Below are positions 8,498-16,804 of a stretch of DNA of 64,000 bases, one piece after another. The notes under the pieces were generated by a model that was given only the letters and a program-made list of their open reading frames with translations, ran no database searches and was not told the DNA's origin. The stretch comes from CAYRNY01 sp964425755. GTDB taxonomy: Bacteria; Chloroflexota; Anaerolineae; Aggregatilineales; Aggregatilineaceae. The position numbers were made by a program, and so were the translations under genes. The stretch is from the NCBI GenBank assembly GCA_964425755.1, contig CAYRNY010000012.1:62001-126000 (forward strand), in the 5' to 3' direction. Position 1 is the stretch's first letter. Every line of letters starts with the position of its first letter.

Positions 8498-8526
8498 ATT
8501 GTCTTTTGTCTGCCAGGAATTGTCAA
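8498..8526 (-). promoter_or_regulatory. Sigma-70-type promoter of the fluoride operon
   Basis: On the minus strand a perfect -35 TTGACA and a -10-like GACAAT are separated by 17 nt. The expected transcription start falls about 10 nt before the fluoride aptamer. Confidence 0.7.
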
Positions 8527-8826
8527 GAAAGCGAGGCATGGTTGATCGGCAGTGGCACCGCGCAAACGCGGGCGAACAGCCACCGCAACGCGTTTTTCTT
8601 GTCTGGAAATTGTTAGAAGTTGATAGATAGTCCTTCGTTAGTACCGTAGTATCACAGCATAGCAAATCAGGTTTATGCTAAGCTGAAAACAGCGCCCAGC
8701 CATACAGAACTCAACCGGATGGCCGGGTGAACAACGCAATGCAAATCCTGGTCGTGCGGCTGGCAAATCCGGGGTCAGGCCGAATCTATCTTTCCGGTGG
8801 GCATTATATCTTTGTGGAGGCACAAC

Positions 8827-10371
8827 ATGCGTATCTTACGGGTGGGGGTTATCCTCACAGCACTTGTGGTCATAGCGGCGCTGCCTGGCGCATCACCGGC
8901 AGTGGCCCAGGATGGTGGGCTTGAACTGGGTAGTTTCATCGTTAGCTATGGTGGCCGGACGTATGACAGCGCAGCCGATCAAACGACCTTTACATACGTC
9001 GTCTCAGGGACCGGGCAGCCGCCCGACCTGAGCCATTTCGACCTGGGACTGCCGGTCTGCGATCCGGCACTGGTGGTCGTGAGTTACAGTCCTGCCAGCG
9101 GAGTCACGTTTGGGACCGACCCCACAACCGGGGTTGACGGGATCAAGTGGGATGTCCCGCTGCTGGTAACCGATTCGCGTGCTTACTCTGTCACCTTCCA
9201 GGGCAACATTGTAGAAGACTCGGTTCCGGTGGCGGTTAAAGGGGGGAATGGGTTCGAGTCCGGGAGCATTATCGGCCCGGCCTGCAGCACCGCCGAGATT
9301 GATATCGAGAAGTCCGTCTCCACCGATGACGGCGCGACCTGGCAAGACGCCGATGCAGCCCCCGGGCCGAACGTGGAGTTGACCGCGCAGGTCAGGTTCC
9401 GTATCGTCGTGACGAACACCGGCGATCTCGACCTGGCTGAGTTTGCGCTGAGCGATAGTAGCTACGAACTCGACACATGCGCCATACCGGAAACGCTGGC
9501 GCCAGGCGCGTTTTTCGAATGCGAGGTCGGGCCGTTCGATGCCGTCGAGGGGCAGCATACCAACGTGGCGACGGTGACCGCCAGTTTTGACGGCGGGACA
9601 GTGAGCGATATGGATGCGGCCAACTATTTTGGCGGCGACCGCCCGGCGATTGACGTTGAAAAGTTCGTCGCTGTGAACGGCGGCACGCTGTGGCGCGACG
9701 CGGATGCACCCCCCGGCCCGACGGCTGTCATCGATGAGGACGTGCTGTTTAAGTTCGCGGTGACCAACGACGGCAACGTCACCCTGACGGACATCACGCT
9801 CAGCGACACGGACTTCGATCTCTCCGGCTGCGAGATTCCCGAAACGCTTGCCCCACAAGCAGGGTTCGAGTGCGTGGTCGGCCCGTTCCCGGCGGTTGAA
9901 GGTCAGCATGCCAACACCGCCACCGTGACGGCGCTGGCCGGTGACGTATCCGTCACCGATACCGACGCCGCGCACTACATGGGGGGCGAGGACGACTTGC
10001 CGGTTGTGATCGTGATTGAAGGGCCGGTCGAGGTGATTGTCGGCAATGTCATCGTCATCTTCGGCATCGAAGTTGAGCTTGATCCCGACGATCCGATGCT
10101 GGTGGTGCTTCGCGAAGGCGATGTTGTGCGGATTGAGGGCGGCATAGCCGACGACGCTGACACGATCGTGATCATCGCCGCGGTGGTGGTGATCATCGAC
10201 GTCGATATTTACGTGAACGAGGGCGACTTTGGTGGCCTGCAAGTGTGGCGTGACGATGGCGAATGCAGAAACCCACCGCCGCCCTGGGCTCCGGCACATG
10301 GCTGGCGCGCCAAGTGCGAGCGGGGAGAACACCCTGGAGGACTGGGGTCCTGGGAGTCTGGACGCAATTAA
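8827..10371 (+). CDS. Secreted surface protein with two DUF11-like repeats
   Basis: A 514-residue protein with a signal peptide (MRILRVGVILTALVVIAALP, cleavage after AVAQ). After an N-terminal domain come two repeats of about 115 residues (156-272 and 273-386). Both begin with Glu-Lys preceded by ID, contain the CxIPETLAP and ECxVGPFxAVEGQH blocks, and end in a D-A-A-x-Y-x-G-G motif. These resemble DUF11 / uncharacterised-repeat beta-sandwich domains of cell-surface proteins. The C-terminal 128 residues form a Val/Ile-rich, probably OB-like beta domain with a Cys- and Pro-containing tail. GGAGG precedes the ATG at 8827; a GTG at 8797 is less likely. Its function is unknown; it may be a wall or envelope protein. 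Confidence 0.85.
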   Translation: MRILRVGVILTALVVIAALPGASPAVAQDGGLELGSFIVSYGGRTYDSAADQTTFTYVVSGTGQPPDLSHFDLGLPVCDPALVVVSYSPASGVTFGTDPTTGVDGIKWDVPLLVTDSRAYSVTFQGNIVEDSVPVAVKGGNGFESGSIIGPACSTAEIDIEKSVSTDDGATWQDADAAPGPNVELTAQVRFRIVVTNTGDLDLAEFALSDSSYELDTCAIPETLAPGAFFECEVGPFDAVEGQHTNVATVTASFDGGTVSDMDAANYFGGDRPAIDVEKFVAVNGGTLWRDADAPPGPTAVIDEDVLFKFAVTNDGNVTLTDITLSDTDFDLSGCEIPETLAPQAGFECVVGPFPAVEGQHANTATVTALAGDVSVTDTDAAHYMGGEDDLPVVIVIEGPVEVIVGNVIVIFGIEVELDPDDPMLVVLREGDVVRIEGGIADDADTIVIIAAVVVIIDVDIYVNEGDFGGLQVWRDDGECRNPPPPWAPAHGWRAKCERGEHPGGLGSWESGRN

Positions 10372-10380
10372 CGAAACGAG

Positions 10381-10412
10381 GGAGTGCGGACGCTGGTCCG
10401 CACTCCTGATTT
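10381..10412. terminator. Bidirectional intrinsic terminator
   Basis: An 11-bp perfect stem (GGAGTGCGGAC with GTCCGCACTCC, 4-nt loop) is followed by TGATTTTTATT on the plus strand. It separates two convergent genes. Confidence 0.88.
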
Positions 10413-10415
10413 TTA

Positions 10416-11525
10416 TTAGCGGGGCATGACGCACACGGTCAGCTTGCCGGCGGCTGCCGCGGGGCAGGTGTGGCGGCGACCGTCGGTGATGCTCTCGAGC
10501 TCGAAATCCGCCGCCCAGAAGATGAGCTGCGGATTGATATCCAGGCGCGCGATCGCGTGGCAGTCTTGCGGTGGTTCTGCGATCTCCGGGCTGCTGTTGG
10601 TGAACCAGAGGCACTGGCCGGGAGCCAGGCGCGTGATGTCGGCCACCGTAGCGGCATCCGGGAACAACGCCGGGTCACCGATGACCAGGCTGGCGCCGGG
10701 CACGCTGACATCTGGGTTGTAGTTGTAGACGGTGGTTTGAGCAAGCGGCATCCATTGATCGCTGGACTGGTTGAGCACGAGCAGTTGGTCAGTGGTATAA
10801 GCGAAATATACATATGGCGTGTTATCGCCAGATGCCGCATCGGCAGGGAGATAAAACGCACACTGTTTGCGCCCGGCACCCGCGGTTGCAGCCTCGCAAG
10901 TGGCATATTCTACGCCGTCGTGGACGACCCTGAACTGGCTCACGCCGTTCAAGCCGGTCCAGAAGTGGACGTTCGCATTGACCGTGCTCAGCCAGCGTTG
11001 CACGCCCGTGCATTCTGGCGGCCTTTCGGGACCGGTTCGACGCACGGCCCAAAGTTGGACACACCGCTGCCCGCCATCCAACGCGCCCGCCCAGTTGGTG
11101 GCGGCAAAGCTGGCTGGTGTATTCCCGTCCACCGCTGTGAATTCCAGGCCACGCAGGTCCAGCGGATGATCGATCTGGTTGATCAACGTGATGGATTCCG
11201 AGTCGTAGACCAACAACATGTTCGGCGCGCGCAAGACACCAACATTGACCGCCGCGCCACGCGCCACCGCCACGCCGGGCGCGACGGATTGGGTCAGGAC
11301 GGTGTTGGCAGGTTGGCCCGCGTCTTCAGACCAGGGTTCGCTGGTTTGTGTGCCAAGTGCGATGCCGTTTTGGTTCAACACGGCGGCGGCTTGTGGCACA
11401 CTCAGGCCGGTGATGTCGGGGACTGTAACCTGGCCGTCCTGCGCGAAAACCACTGGCGCGGCCAGCAGCACAACAATCAGCCACACCAGGCCGACTATGT
11501 ACAGGTGATCGGATGCTGCCTTCAT
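10416..11525 (-). CDS. Secreted PASTA-domain protein
   Basis: A 369-residue protein with an N-terminal signal/anchor segment (LYIVGLVWLIVVLLAAPVVF) and Ala-Gln cleavage region. One PASTA domain follows at about 32-100 (VTVPDITGLSVPQAAAVL, then QSVAPGVAVARGAAVNV), the fold that binds muropeptides in serine kinases and PBPs. The rest (about 105-369) is Trp- and Cys-containing, has no recognised family, and shows internally similar halves of the form RCVQLW...CTGVQRW and QCLWFTN...DCHAIARL. It is probably an extracytoplasmic envelope protein. It ends at the shared bidirectional terminator. Confidence 0.85.
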   Translation of the reverse strand: MKAASDHLYIVGLVWLIVVLLAAPVVFAQDGQVTVPDITGLSVPQAAAVLNQNGIALGTQTSEPWSEDAGQPANTVLTQSVAPGVAVARGAAVNVGVLRAPNMLLVYDSESITLINQIDHPLDLRGLEFTAVDGNTPASFAATNWAGALDGGQRCVQLWAVRRTGPERPPECTGVQRWLSTVNANVHFWTGLNGVSQFRVVHDGVEYATCEAATAGAGRKQCAFYLPADAASGDNTPYVYFAYTTDQLLVLNQSSDQWMPLAQTTVYNYNPDVSVPGASLVIGDPALFPDAATVADITRLAPGQCLWFTNSSPEIAEPPQDCHAIARLDINPQLIFWAADFELESITDGRRHTCPAAAAGKLTVCVMPR

Positions 11526-11636
11526 TGCATACCTCGTTCAGGCTATCTGCCGGGTCGATTATAGTGCATCCCTATTTTCAAACTCCCTGTGCCAGAATGC
11601 AAGCTCGACGAATCTGGCCGCCACCGGCAGCGCCGT

Positions 11637-11669
11637 AAAAAACAACGCGGCCCACAGCCGGACCGCGTT
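11637..11669 (-). terminator. Intrinsic terminator after the ArsM-like methyltransferase
   Basis: In the minus-strand RNA, AACGCGG and CCGCGTT arms close a hairpin followed by GTTTTTT. It lies about 25 bp after the second stop codon (11694), not after the internal TGA, so the transcription unit includes the part of the gene beyond the TGA. Confidence 0.8.
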
Positions 11670-11693
11670 GCATATGTTGGCGTCAGGGTCAGC

Positions 11694-12533
11694 TTAGCGA
11701 GGCACGTCGCAGTTGAGCGCCCGGAGCGCCGCTTCCCACTCGTCCCTGTTTTCTGGTTTGCGTGCGCGGAAATTGATCCCCAGGGTGCCGAAATTGGCGG
11801 CACTGCTGGCCTGGGGCGCGCCATCAAACACGTCGGCACGCCAGGTGATCTCAAAGTCCACAAACCCGGCGGTTACGACTGTGAGCTCCAACTCTGCTTC
11901 CAGCAGAGCACCGGCAATTCAACCGGTCCAGAGCTCAATATCGCGTTTAGCGCTTTCCGGAACCGCTTTCTGCACCAGGATGTCACCGATTTGCAGCCGG
12001 CCACCGGGCTTCAGCACGCGCGCCATTTCCTGCAAGCCGGCGTTCTTGTCGGGCATCAGGTTCAGCACGCCGTTTGAGATCACGACGTCGGCCCAACCGT
12101 CCGGTAGGGGCAGCGCTTCGCCGTAACCTTCGCGAAACTCGACCTGCTCGATCCCGGCCTCGGCTGCGCCCTGCCGGGCTTTCTGTAACATGGCCGGGGT
12201 CATATCCACCCCTACGACACGCCCTGACGGGCCGGCCATCCGGGCTGCAATGAAGCTATCAATGCCCGCCCCGCAACCGATATCGACAACGTGTTCGCCG
12301 GGGTGAATCGGGCCCAGGCTGAAGGGATTACCGGTCCCTGCGAACGATTCGATAGCCGCTTCAGGGATGCCCTCGAGCCACTCATCCTGGTACCCCAACA
12401 TGTGTGCCAGTGGGCGCCCCGTGTGGAAGTGAAACCCTCGCTGCGGTTCGTGCGCAACGACTTCGTACTCCTCACGTATTGCAAAACGTAGCTCTTCCAG
12501 ATCAATACCAAGGTCCTGGGTTACGTCACTCAT
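11694..12533 (-). CDS. ArsM-like SAM methyltransferase, probable selenoprotein (in-frame TGA at 11919-11921)
   Basis: Read through one TGA, the gene encodes 279 residues. The first 204 form a class I SAM-dependent methyltransferase with VVDIGCGAGIDSFIAARM (SAM motif I) and a body closely resembling arsenite methyltransferases (DVVISNGVLNLMPDK, RVLKPGGRLQIGDI). The frame then reads ELWTG-TGA-IAGALLEAELE, where ArsM proteins have a conserved Cys between W-x-G and x-A-G-A-L. The same frame continues for 74 more codons with recognisable family sequence (AGFVDFEITW, FGTLGINFRARKP). The TGA therefore sits at a catalytic thiol position and is best read as selenocysteine 205. The other two ArsM cysteines are Thr/Gly here. 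AAAGGACG precedes the ATG at 12533. The alternative is a nonsense mutation giving a truncated enzyme. Confidence 0.8.
11892..11921 (-). promoter_or_regulatory. Candidate bacterial SECIS element following the TGA
   Basis: After TGA (11921-11919) come 10 nt, then CTCTGC, loop TGGAA, then GCAGAG. This is a 6-bp perfect stem, extended by a G-T pair, with a 5-nt apical loop that has G at its second and third positions. A G among the first loop bases and a loop starting about 16 nt after UGA fit the general bacterial SECIS model bound by SelB. The structure was judged by eye only. Confidence 0.65.
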
Positions 12534-12888
12534 ACGTCGTCCTTTCCATAACTTCAAGGGAGTGTTTTTTCATTGTTGGGAGCGCCAGCGTAACGTGTTC
12601 TTGGGTACCAGGCACCAGAAGTGGACAGACAGCACGCTGAGCAATCCACCTCTATCGCGCCCGGTCCAAAACACCCTGGCCGGGATCGCAGCAGCACAGC
12701 AATTGCAGGTCACCGCTAGGTGTTTATCTGCCACAGGCCAACCGGCTATGCCACCGCACGTGGTAGTAGTGCTGCATTACGCCACTCTAAAGCGTGCCCT
12801 ATAGCCAGCTTAGCCCGCTGCGGCTGCTGTGCGCTGTGATCACGCCGGGGAGACAACCCCACCCCAGCGCCAGTTGTGACATAAGGGA
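12534..12888. other. Intergenic region without a recognised feature
   Basis: 355 bp between the methyltransferase start and the OsmC stop. No convincing gene, RNA or strong hairpin was seen; it presumably holds the methyltransferase promoter. Confidence 0.5.
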
Positions 12889-13455
12889 CTAATCGTCGAG
12901 CGTAACTGTGACGTTCGTTGGGTTACGGATGATGTCCAGCACCGGTGAGGTTTCCTGGACATAGCCGCACAGTTCGACGATCTTTTCGCGTGGGGCGTCC
13001 GCCTCGACGCGGTACCGCACATTGATGTTTTCGTAGCCGGGTCTTGAGTCCTTCGACAGACCCAGGAAGGCGTGCAGGTCCAGATCGCCTTCCATCTCAA
13101 AGGACAGGCTCTGCACATCAATGCCTTGCGCTGCTGCGTTGTAGACGAACCCAACTGCCAGACACGAGGCCAACGCGTGGAGCACAGTCTCGACCGCGTT
13201 GGGGGCCCGGTTCTCGCCCAGCAACACGGGCGGTTCGTCCCCTTCCAGGCGGAAGGGTTGGGCGCGGGAGTTATCCTCTTGTCCAGCAGCGTAGAAGCTT
13301 TGAATCGTGGTCTGTGTGTGCGCGCCGTTGATCCACTCGGCTTCAGCACGGAACTGGCATTTAGCCAGCTCAGGCTGCGCCTGTATCATGTCAATGGTCT
13401 CGACGAGCTGATTGACGTGGACACCGTTTACCATGTGAGTTGTTTGTTGTGCCAT
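12889..13455 (-). CDS. OsmC-family peroxide/thiol-stress protein
   Basis: A 188-residue OsmC/Ohr-like protein. These small dimers reduce hydroperoxides with a Cys pair or act on thiol adducts. The core is VETVLHALASCLAVGF, with the first conserved Cys after a His, and CGYVQETSPVLDIIRNP, with the second Cys near a helix start. The N-terminal extension of about 45 residues (VNQLVETIDMIQAQPELAKC) is seen in a subgroup of the family. AAGGAGG lies 5 nt before the ATG. It belongs to a minus-strand group with the redoxin-like, cupin and methyltransferase genes, suggesting oxidative or metalloid stress. Confidence 0.9.
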   Translation of the reverse strand: MAQQTTHMVNGVHVNQLVETIDMIQAQPELAKCQFRAEAEWINGAHTQTTIQSFYAAGQEDNSRAQPFRLEGDEPPVLLGENRAPNAVETVLHALASCLAVGFVYNAAAQGIDVQSLSFEMEGDLDLHAFLGLSKDSRPGYENINVRYRVEADAPREKIVELCGYVQETSPVLDIIRNPTNVTVTLDD

Positions 13456-13733
13456 GTTTTCCTCCTTGAGCTCCGTCTGTCAACACGCACGATGGCCTTA
13501 TGTTGACCTTAACAAAACCTCCCCCCATGTTGTCAACCCCACCACGAGATAGAAGGTGACGCTCTAACAAAACACTAATGTGGCATTAATGAAAAGCGAT
13601 AAGTCTGGTGCCATGTCGTTCCGGGCCAGTTACCGCCGTTGATGGGCGCATTTGATTCAAGCAGTCGGGCGCGTCGCCCTGTGATATGCAGCCGGCTGGA
13701 ACCCGCACATCGGGAAGGGTGAGAGCACCAACA

Positions 13734-13768
13734 AAGGGATGGCGCGCACAACAGCGAAGCCATCCCTT
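13734..13768 (-). terminator. Hairpin terminator after the redoxin-like gene
   Basis: A 10-bp perfect inverted repeat (AAGGGATGGC with GCCATCCCTT) with a 15-nt loop. On the minus strand it ends in CCCTTTGTT. It lies in the otherwise featureless 370-bp stretch between the OsmC start and the redoxin-like stop. Confidence 0.6.
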
Positions 13769-13825
13769 CCCTGGCTGGTGTTTCCAGGTCTGTCAGATGG
13801 ACCACACGGGCCATTCTGAGACGCC

Positions 13826-14299
13826 TCATTCGGGGCATTCGAGTTCAAGGCCCCACACCCACGCGAGCATCTCATCGACTGCTGGCTCACCCGCTGACAA
13901 GCCGCTGCCTGCTGCTCCGGGTGTGCCGTAACGGTCCAGAATGACGATTACGATCTCCGCGCCGGCTGGACGTTCTCCGTCGGGGAACAAGTCCAGGTAG
14001 TCCTGTCGCGTCGCGTTGTCCGGATCAGCCAGGATTGGCAGTTGAACCGGTATCGGGGCCGGGGCGGGGCTAACCGCATACACCTGTGCCCCTATCTGGG
14101 CAAACTTCTCACCGCGCGAATCGACATTGCGCAGGAGTTCCAGCGCTTGCGGCGCGCCAGGATCGTTCACGAATATCAACACCAGGGGATGCGCGTGGCG
14201 AAATTGTGAGCGGGTGACGGTCGCGCCATCCGGCGCTGTGAGCCGGAAATCGGGCGCGGGGTAGCGTCGAGCAGCGGGTCCAAATTCAGTCCAGTTCAT
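13826..14299 (-). CDS. Redoxin-fold (AhpC/TSA-like) protein without peroxidatic Cys
   Basis: A 157-residue protein that opens like a peroxiredoxin (APDFRLTAPDGATVTRSQFR, then PLVLIFVNDPGAPQ). The segment that normally carries the peroxidatic Cys reads NDPGAPQALELL, with no Cys. The only Cys is four residues from the C-terminus (ELECPE). It keeps the strand-helix order of the thioredoxin fold, including PVQLPILADPDNATRQDY. It may bind rather than reduce, or use the terminal Cys. AGGAG lies about 9 nt before the ATG. It starts 26 bp after the cupin gene, so the two are co-transcribed. Confidence 0.7.
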   Translation of the reverse strand: MNWTEFGPAARRYPAPDFRLTAPDGATVTRSQFRHAHPLVLIFVNDPGAPQALELLRNVDSRGEKFAQIGAQVYAVSPAPAPIPVQLPILADPDNATRQDYLDLFPDGERPAGAEIVIVILDRYGTPGAAGSGLSAGEPAVDEMLAWVWGLELECPE

Positions 14300-14325
14300 G
14301 GTAACGCTCTCCTGGGCTACGGTGA

Positions 14326-14658
14326 TTACTTCGGGGGTGGAGGCGGGCTGATGACGACGAGTATTGAGAGACGGTCAGTGCCACGGTTCGCGACACCGTG
14401 CGGATGTCCTGCCGGTGCCCATACGATTTCTCCCGGTCCGGCTTCATGGGTATCATCGCCGACCGTGAAATAACCGTGACCTTCCATGACGATGTACGCT
14501 TTATCCTGGTCGGCATGGTCATGCAGCGGCTGCACCTGTCCCGGTTCCAGGCAGTTGATGCCGAGCAAAATATGCTTGCCCCGAAACAGCGTGGCTTTGA
14601 AATGCTTGTCCGTTCGTGTACCGGTATGGTTGCGGTAGTCTTTGAGCCAGATATCCAT
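14326..14658 (-). CDS. Small cupin-domain protein
   Basis: A 110-residue single-domain cupin (MDIWLKDYRNHTG start). Cupin motif 1 is seen as LHDHADQDKAYIVMEGHGYF (two His, Glu) and motif 2 as GEIVWAPAGHPHGVAN (His), the usual metal-binding set. GGCGGAG lies 8-9 nt before the ATG at 14658; a longer frame upstream lacks a ribosome site and does not look like coding sequence. It ends in a poly-Pro tail. The substrate is unknown. It is co-transcribed with the redoxin-like gene. Confidence 0.85.
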   Translation of the reverse strand: MDIWLKDYRNHTGTRTDKHFKATLFRGKHILLGINCLEPGQVQPLHDHADQDKAYIVMEGHGYFTVGDDTHEAGPGEIVWAPAGHPHGVANRGTDRLSILVVISPPPPPK

Positions 14659-14812
14659 ATGCTTGCTCCGCCAAAAGCACAACGATTGTTCAATCCGTAT
14701 GGAGATTATAGAGATAACGGCTTGGTGCTGGGGAAGGCGAATTCGATGGGCGGGATGGATTTGAGCGTTGTCCGGCAAAAACATGGTCTCTGTCGTTCAT
14801 CAAGGGTCACCA

Positions 14813-14838
14813 TTTGGCCCGGCGAATCCGGGCCCAAA
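14813..14838. repeat. Hairpin in the divergent region before the ATPase operon
   Basis: TTTGGCCCGG and CCGGGCCCAAA form a stem with one bulge and a 5-nt loop. No T-run follows. It is the only clear structure in the 386-bp gap between the cupin and atpD starts, which must also hold the promoter of the ATPase operon. Confidence 0.45.
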
Positions 14839-15044
14839 TAATGCTGCCGTCCCAGACGGGCTGGCGGTGTATCGACCTGCTGGCCGGTCCAACCTGATTG
14901 CTGCATTTCAAAGTTGCACAGAAGTAGGGCCCAGGGAAACAAATGGAAAAAGCAGCAGAAAGAGGGTATGCTAGGACGGGTTGATTACATGTTAAATGAC
15001 GCATACGCCCGGATTGTCGTTCAGATGAGCACGCGAGAGAAACT

Positions 15045-16451
15045 ATGGATCAAACTGGTACCGTGATGCGCGTAGCTGGGGTCGTGGTCGACGTTGCGTT
15101 CGCTTCAGGAGACTTGCCCAGCATCCATAACGCGCTACTGATTCAACGCGACTCGGAACCTGATCTCGTTGTTGAAGTCCAGGAGCATATTGACCCCCAT
15201 ACCGTTCGCACGATCGCGATGGCCGACACATCCGGTCTCTGGCGAGGGATGCGCGTTGTGGATACGGGCCAGCCGATCCAGGTGCCCGTAGGGCAAGCGA
15301 CGCTCGGACGCCTTTTCAATGTATTGGGCGAACCAATTGATGATCAGCCCCTGCCGGAAGAGGGCCAGTTCCAGGGGATTCATGCTGCGTCGCCACTTAT
15401 GACAGAACAACGTGTCGTAACGGAGCCAATCGTAACTGGCATAAAGGCGATCGATTTGCTCACGCCCTATCCACGCGGCGGCAAAATTGGCTTGTTCGGC
15501 GGGGCAGGTGTTGGCAAGACGATGCTGATGATCGAGTTGATGCGCCACACGATCCGCGAACATTCCGGCATTGTCGTCTTCGCGGGGGTAGGCGAGCGCA
15601 GCCGCGAAGGGAACGATCTCTGGTTGGAAATGCAGCGCAGTGGTGTGCTGGAGAGCACAGTGTTGGTGTTTGGGCAGATGAACGAACCTCCGGGCGCACG
15701 CTTGCGCACCCCGTTAACCGCGCTGACCATGGCGGAGTATTTCCGCGATTCAGAACGACGCCAGGTGCTGCTCTTTATCGACAACATCTTCCGTTATATT
15801 CAGGCGGGTGCAGAAGTGTCGGCTTTGCTGGGGCGTCTTCCCAGCGCAGTGGGTTACCAGCCCACCCTGGTAAGCGAGATGGGCGACCTGCAGGAACGCA
15901 TCACCAGCACGGCCCAGGGCAGCGTGACCTCAATTCAGGCGGTGTATGTCCCCGCCGACGATCTGACCGATCCGGCGGTTGTGGCCGCTTTTACCCATCT
16001 GGACGCGACGACGGTCTTGTCGCGCCACCAGGCAAGCCAGGGATTTTATCCGGCCATCGATCCACTGGACTCTAACAGCACGCTGCTATCCCCAATCTAT
16101 GTCGGTGCAGAGCATTACAACATTGCTTCGAGTGTGCGGGCGACGTTGGCGCGTTATCAAGAATTGCAGGATGTCATCGCGATTCTAGGTATGGACGAAC
16201 TGAGCGATGACGATCGCATGACGGTGATCCGGGCGCGGCGCATCCAGCGCTTTCTAACCCAGCCCTTCTTTGTGTCAGAGCCTTTTACCGGCTTACCTGG
16301 GCGCTATGTCGCGCTAGAGCATACGCTAAAGGGCTTTTCCGAGATTCTGGAAGGGCGTCATGATGACCTGCCGGAACAGGCGTTTTATATGGTGGGTGGA
16401 ATAGACGAAGCACAGGAAAAGGCAGAAGATATGGCAACGGGGACAACATGA
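15045..16451 (+). CDS. atpD: N-type ATPase beta subunit
   Basis: A 468-residue catalytic beta subunit. It carries the P-loop GGAGVGKTMLMIELM near residue 150, VVFAGVGERSREGNDLW (catalytic Glu region), the Walker B segment VLLFIDNIFRY, and the GxxPSAVGYQPT loop. It opens the operon, as is typical of N-type ATPases (atpDCQRBEFAG), in contrast to ordinary F-ATPase operons where beta comes near the end. Its stop overlaps the atpC start by 4 nt (ATGA). The start ATG has a weak GAGAG upstream. Confidence 0.97.
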   Translation: MDQTGTVMRVAGVVVDVAFASGDLPSIHNALLIQRDSEPDLVVEVQEHIDPHTVRTIAMADTSGLWRGMRVVDTGQPIQVPVGQATLGRLFNVLGEPIDDQPLPEEGQFQGIHAASPLMTEQRVVTEPIVTGIKAIDLLTPYPRGGKIGLFGGAGVGKTMLMIELMRHTIREHSGIVVFAGVGERSREGNDLWLEMQRSGVLESTVLVFGQMNEPPGARLRTPLTALTMAEYFRDSERRQVLLFIDNIFRYIQAGAEVSALLGRLPSAVGYQPTLVSEMGDLQERITSTAQGSVTSIQAVYVPADDLTDPAVVAAFTHLDATTVLSRHQASQGFYPAIDPLDSNSTLLSPIYVGAEHYNIASSVRATLARYQELQDVIAILGMDELSDDDRMTVIRARRIQRFLTQPFFVSEPFTGLPGRYVALEHTLKGFSEILEGRHDDLPEQAFYMVGGIDEAQEKAEDMATGTT

Positions 16452-16804
16452 CCGGGCCGCTGCGATTCGTTATACTAACGCCAGAGAAGGATTTGTTAGA
16501 GGTCGAACAGGTTACCTGGGTTCAAGCCAATCTTGTCGACGGGAGCATTGGGATCTATCCCGGTCATGCGCCGCTACTAGGCGAAACCGCTGCCGGAGTC
16601 GTAAGATACGCCACCCCGTCAGCCGAAGACGCCATCGAGTTAGGGCCGGGCCTGTTGTGGGTGTTAGAAAATGTCGTGACTATCTACTGCTCTAATGTGA
16701 GCGGTGTTGCCGGTTCCCATGGCGAAGGCGAACAGATTTATAACCAACGCTTAGTCAGTAAGGTGTTAGCTGCTACTCAGCGCGATCAATCCGATGTCGA
16801 ATGA
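16448..16804 (+). CDS. atpC: N-type ATPase epsilon subunit
   Basis: 118 residues forming the N-terminal beta-sandwich of epsilon (FVILTPEKDLLEVEQV, then GSIGIYPGHAPLL). The C-terminal helical hairpin that inhibits ordinary F-ATPases appears short or absent. It overlaps atpD by 4 nt and atpQ by 11 nt, indicating tight coupling. Confidence 0.9.
   Translation: MTGPLRFVILTPEKDLLEVEQVTWVQANLVDGSIGIYPGHAPLLGETAAGVVRYATPSAEDAIELGPGLLWVLENVVTIYCSNVSGVAGSHGEGEQIYNQRLVSKVLAATQRDQSDVE

Noticed and set aside
9004..10614. A 536-codon open frame on the minus strand opposite the DUF11-like surface protein
   Set aside because: It lies antisense to a gene with a signal peptide, repeats and ribosome site, has a low-complexity His/Arg-rich composition and no family features. 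It is a shadow of GC-rich coding sequence.
10470..11564. A 364-codon plus-strand frame opposite the PASTA protein
   Set aside because: It is antisense to a gene with signal peptide and PASTA domain; no coding features of its own.
11919..12557. Methyltransferase annotated as ending at the TGA (204 residues) and a separate small gene at 11694-11891
   Set aside because: The second piece has no ATG, no ribosome site and is in the same frame as the first. The combined sequence matches ArsM-like proteins across the junction, so one recoded gene is the better reading.
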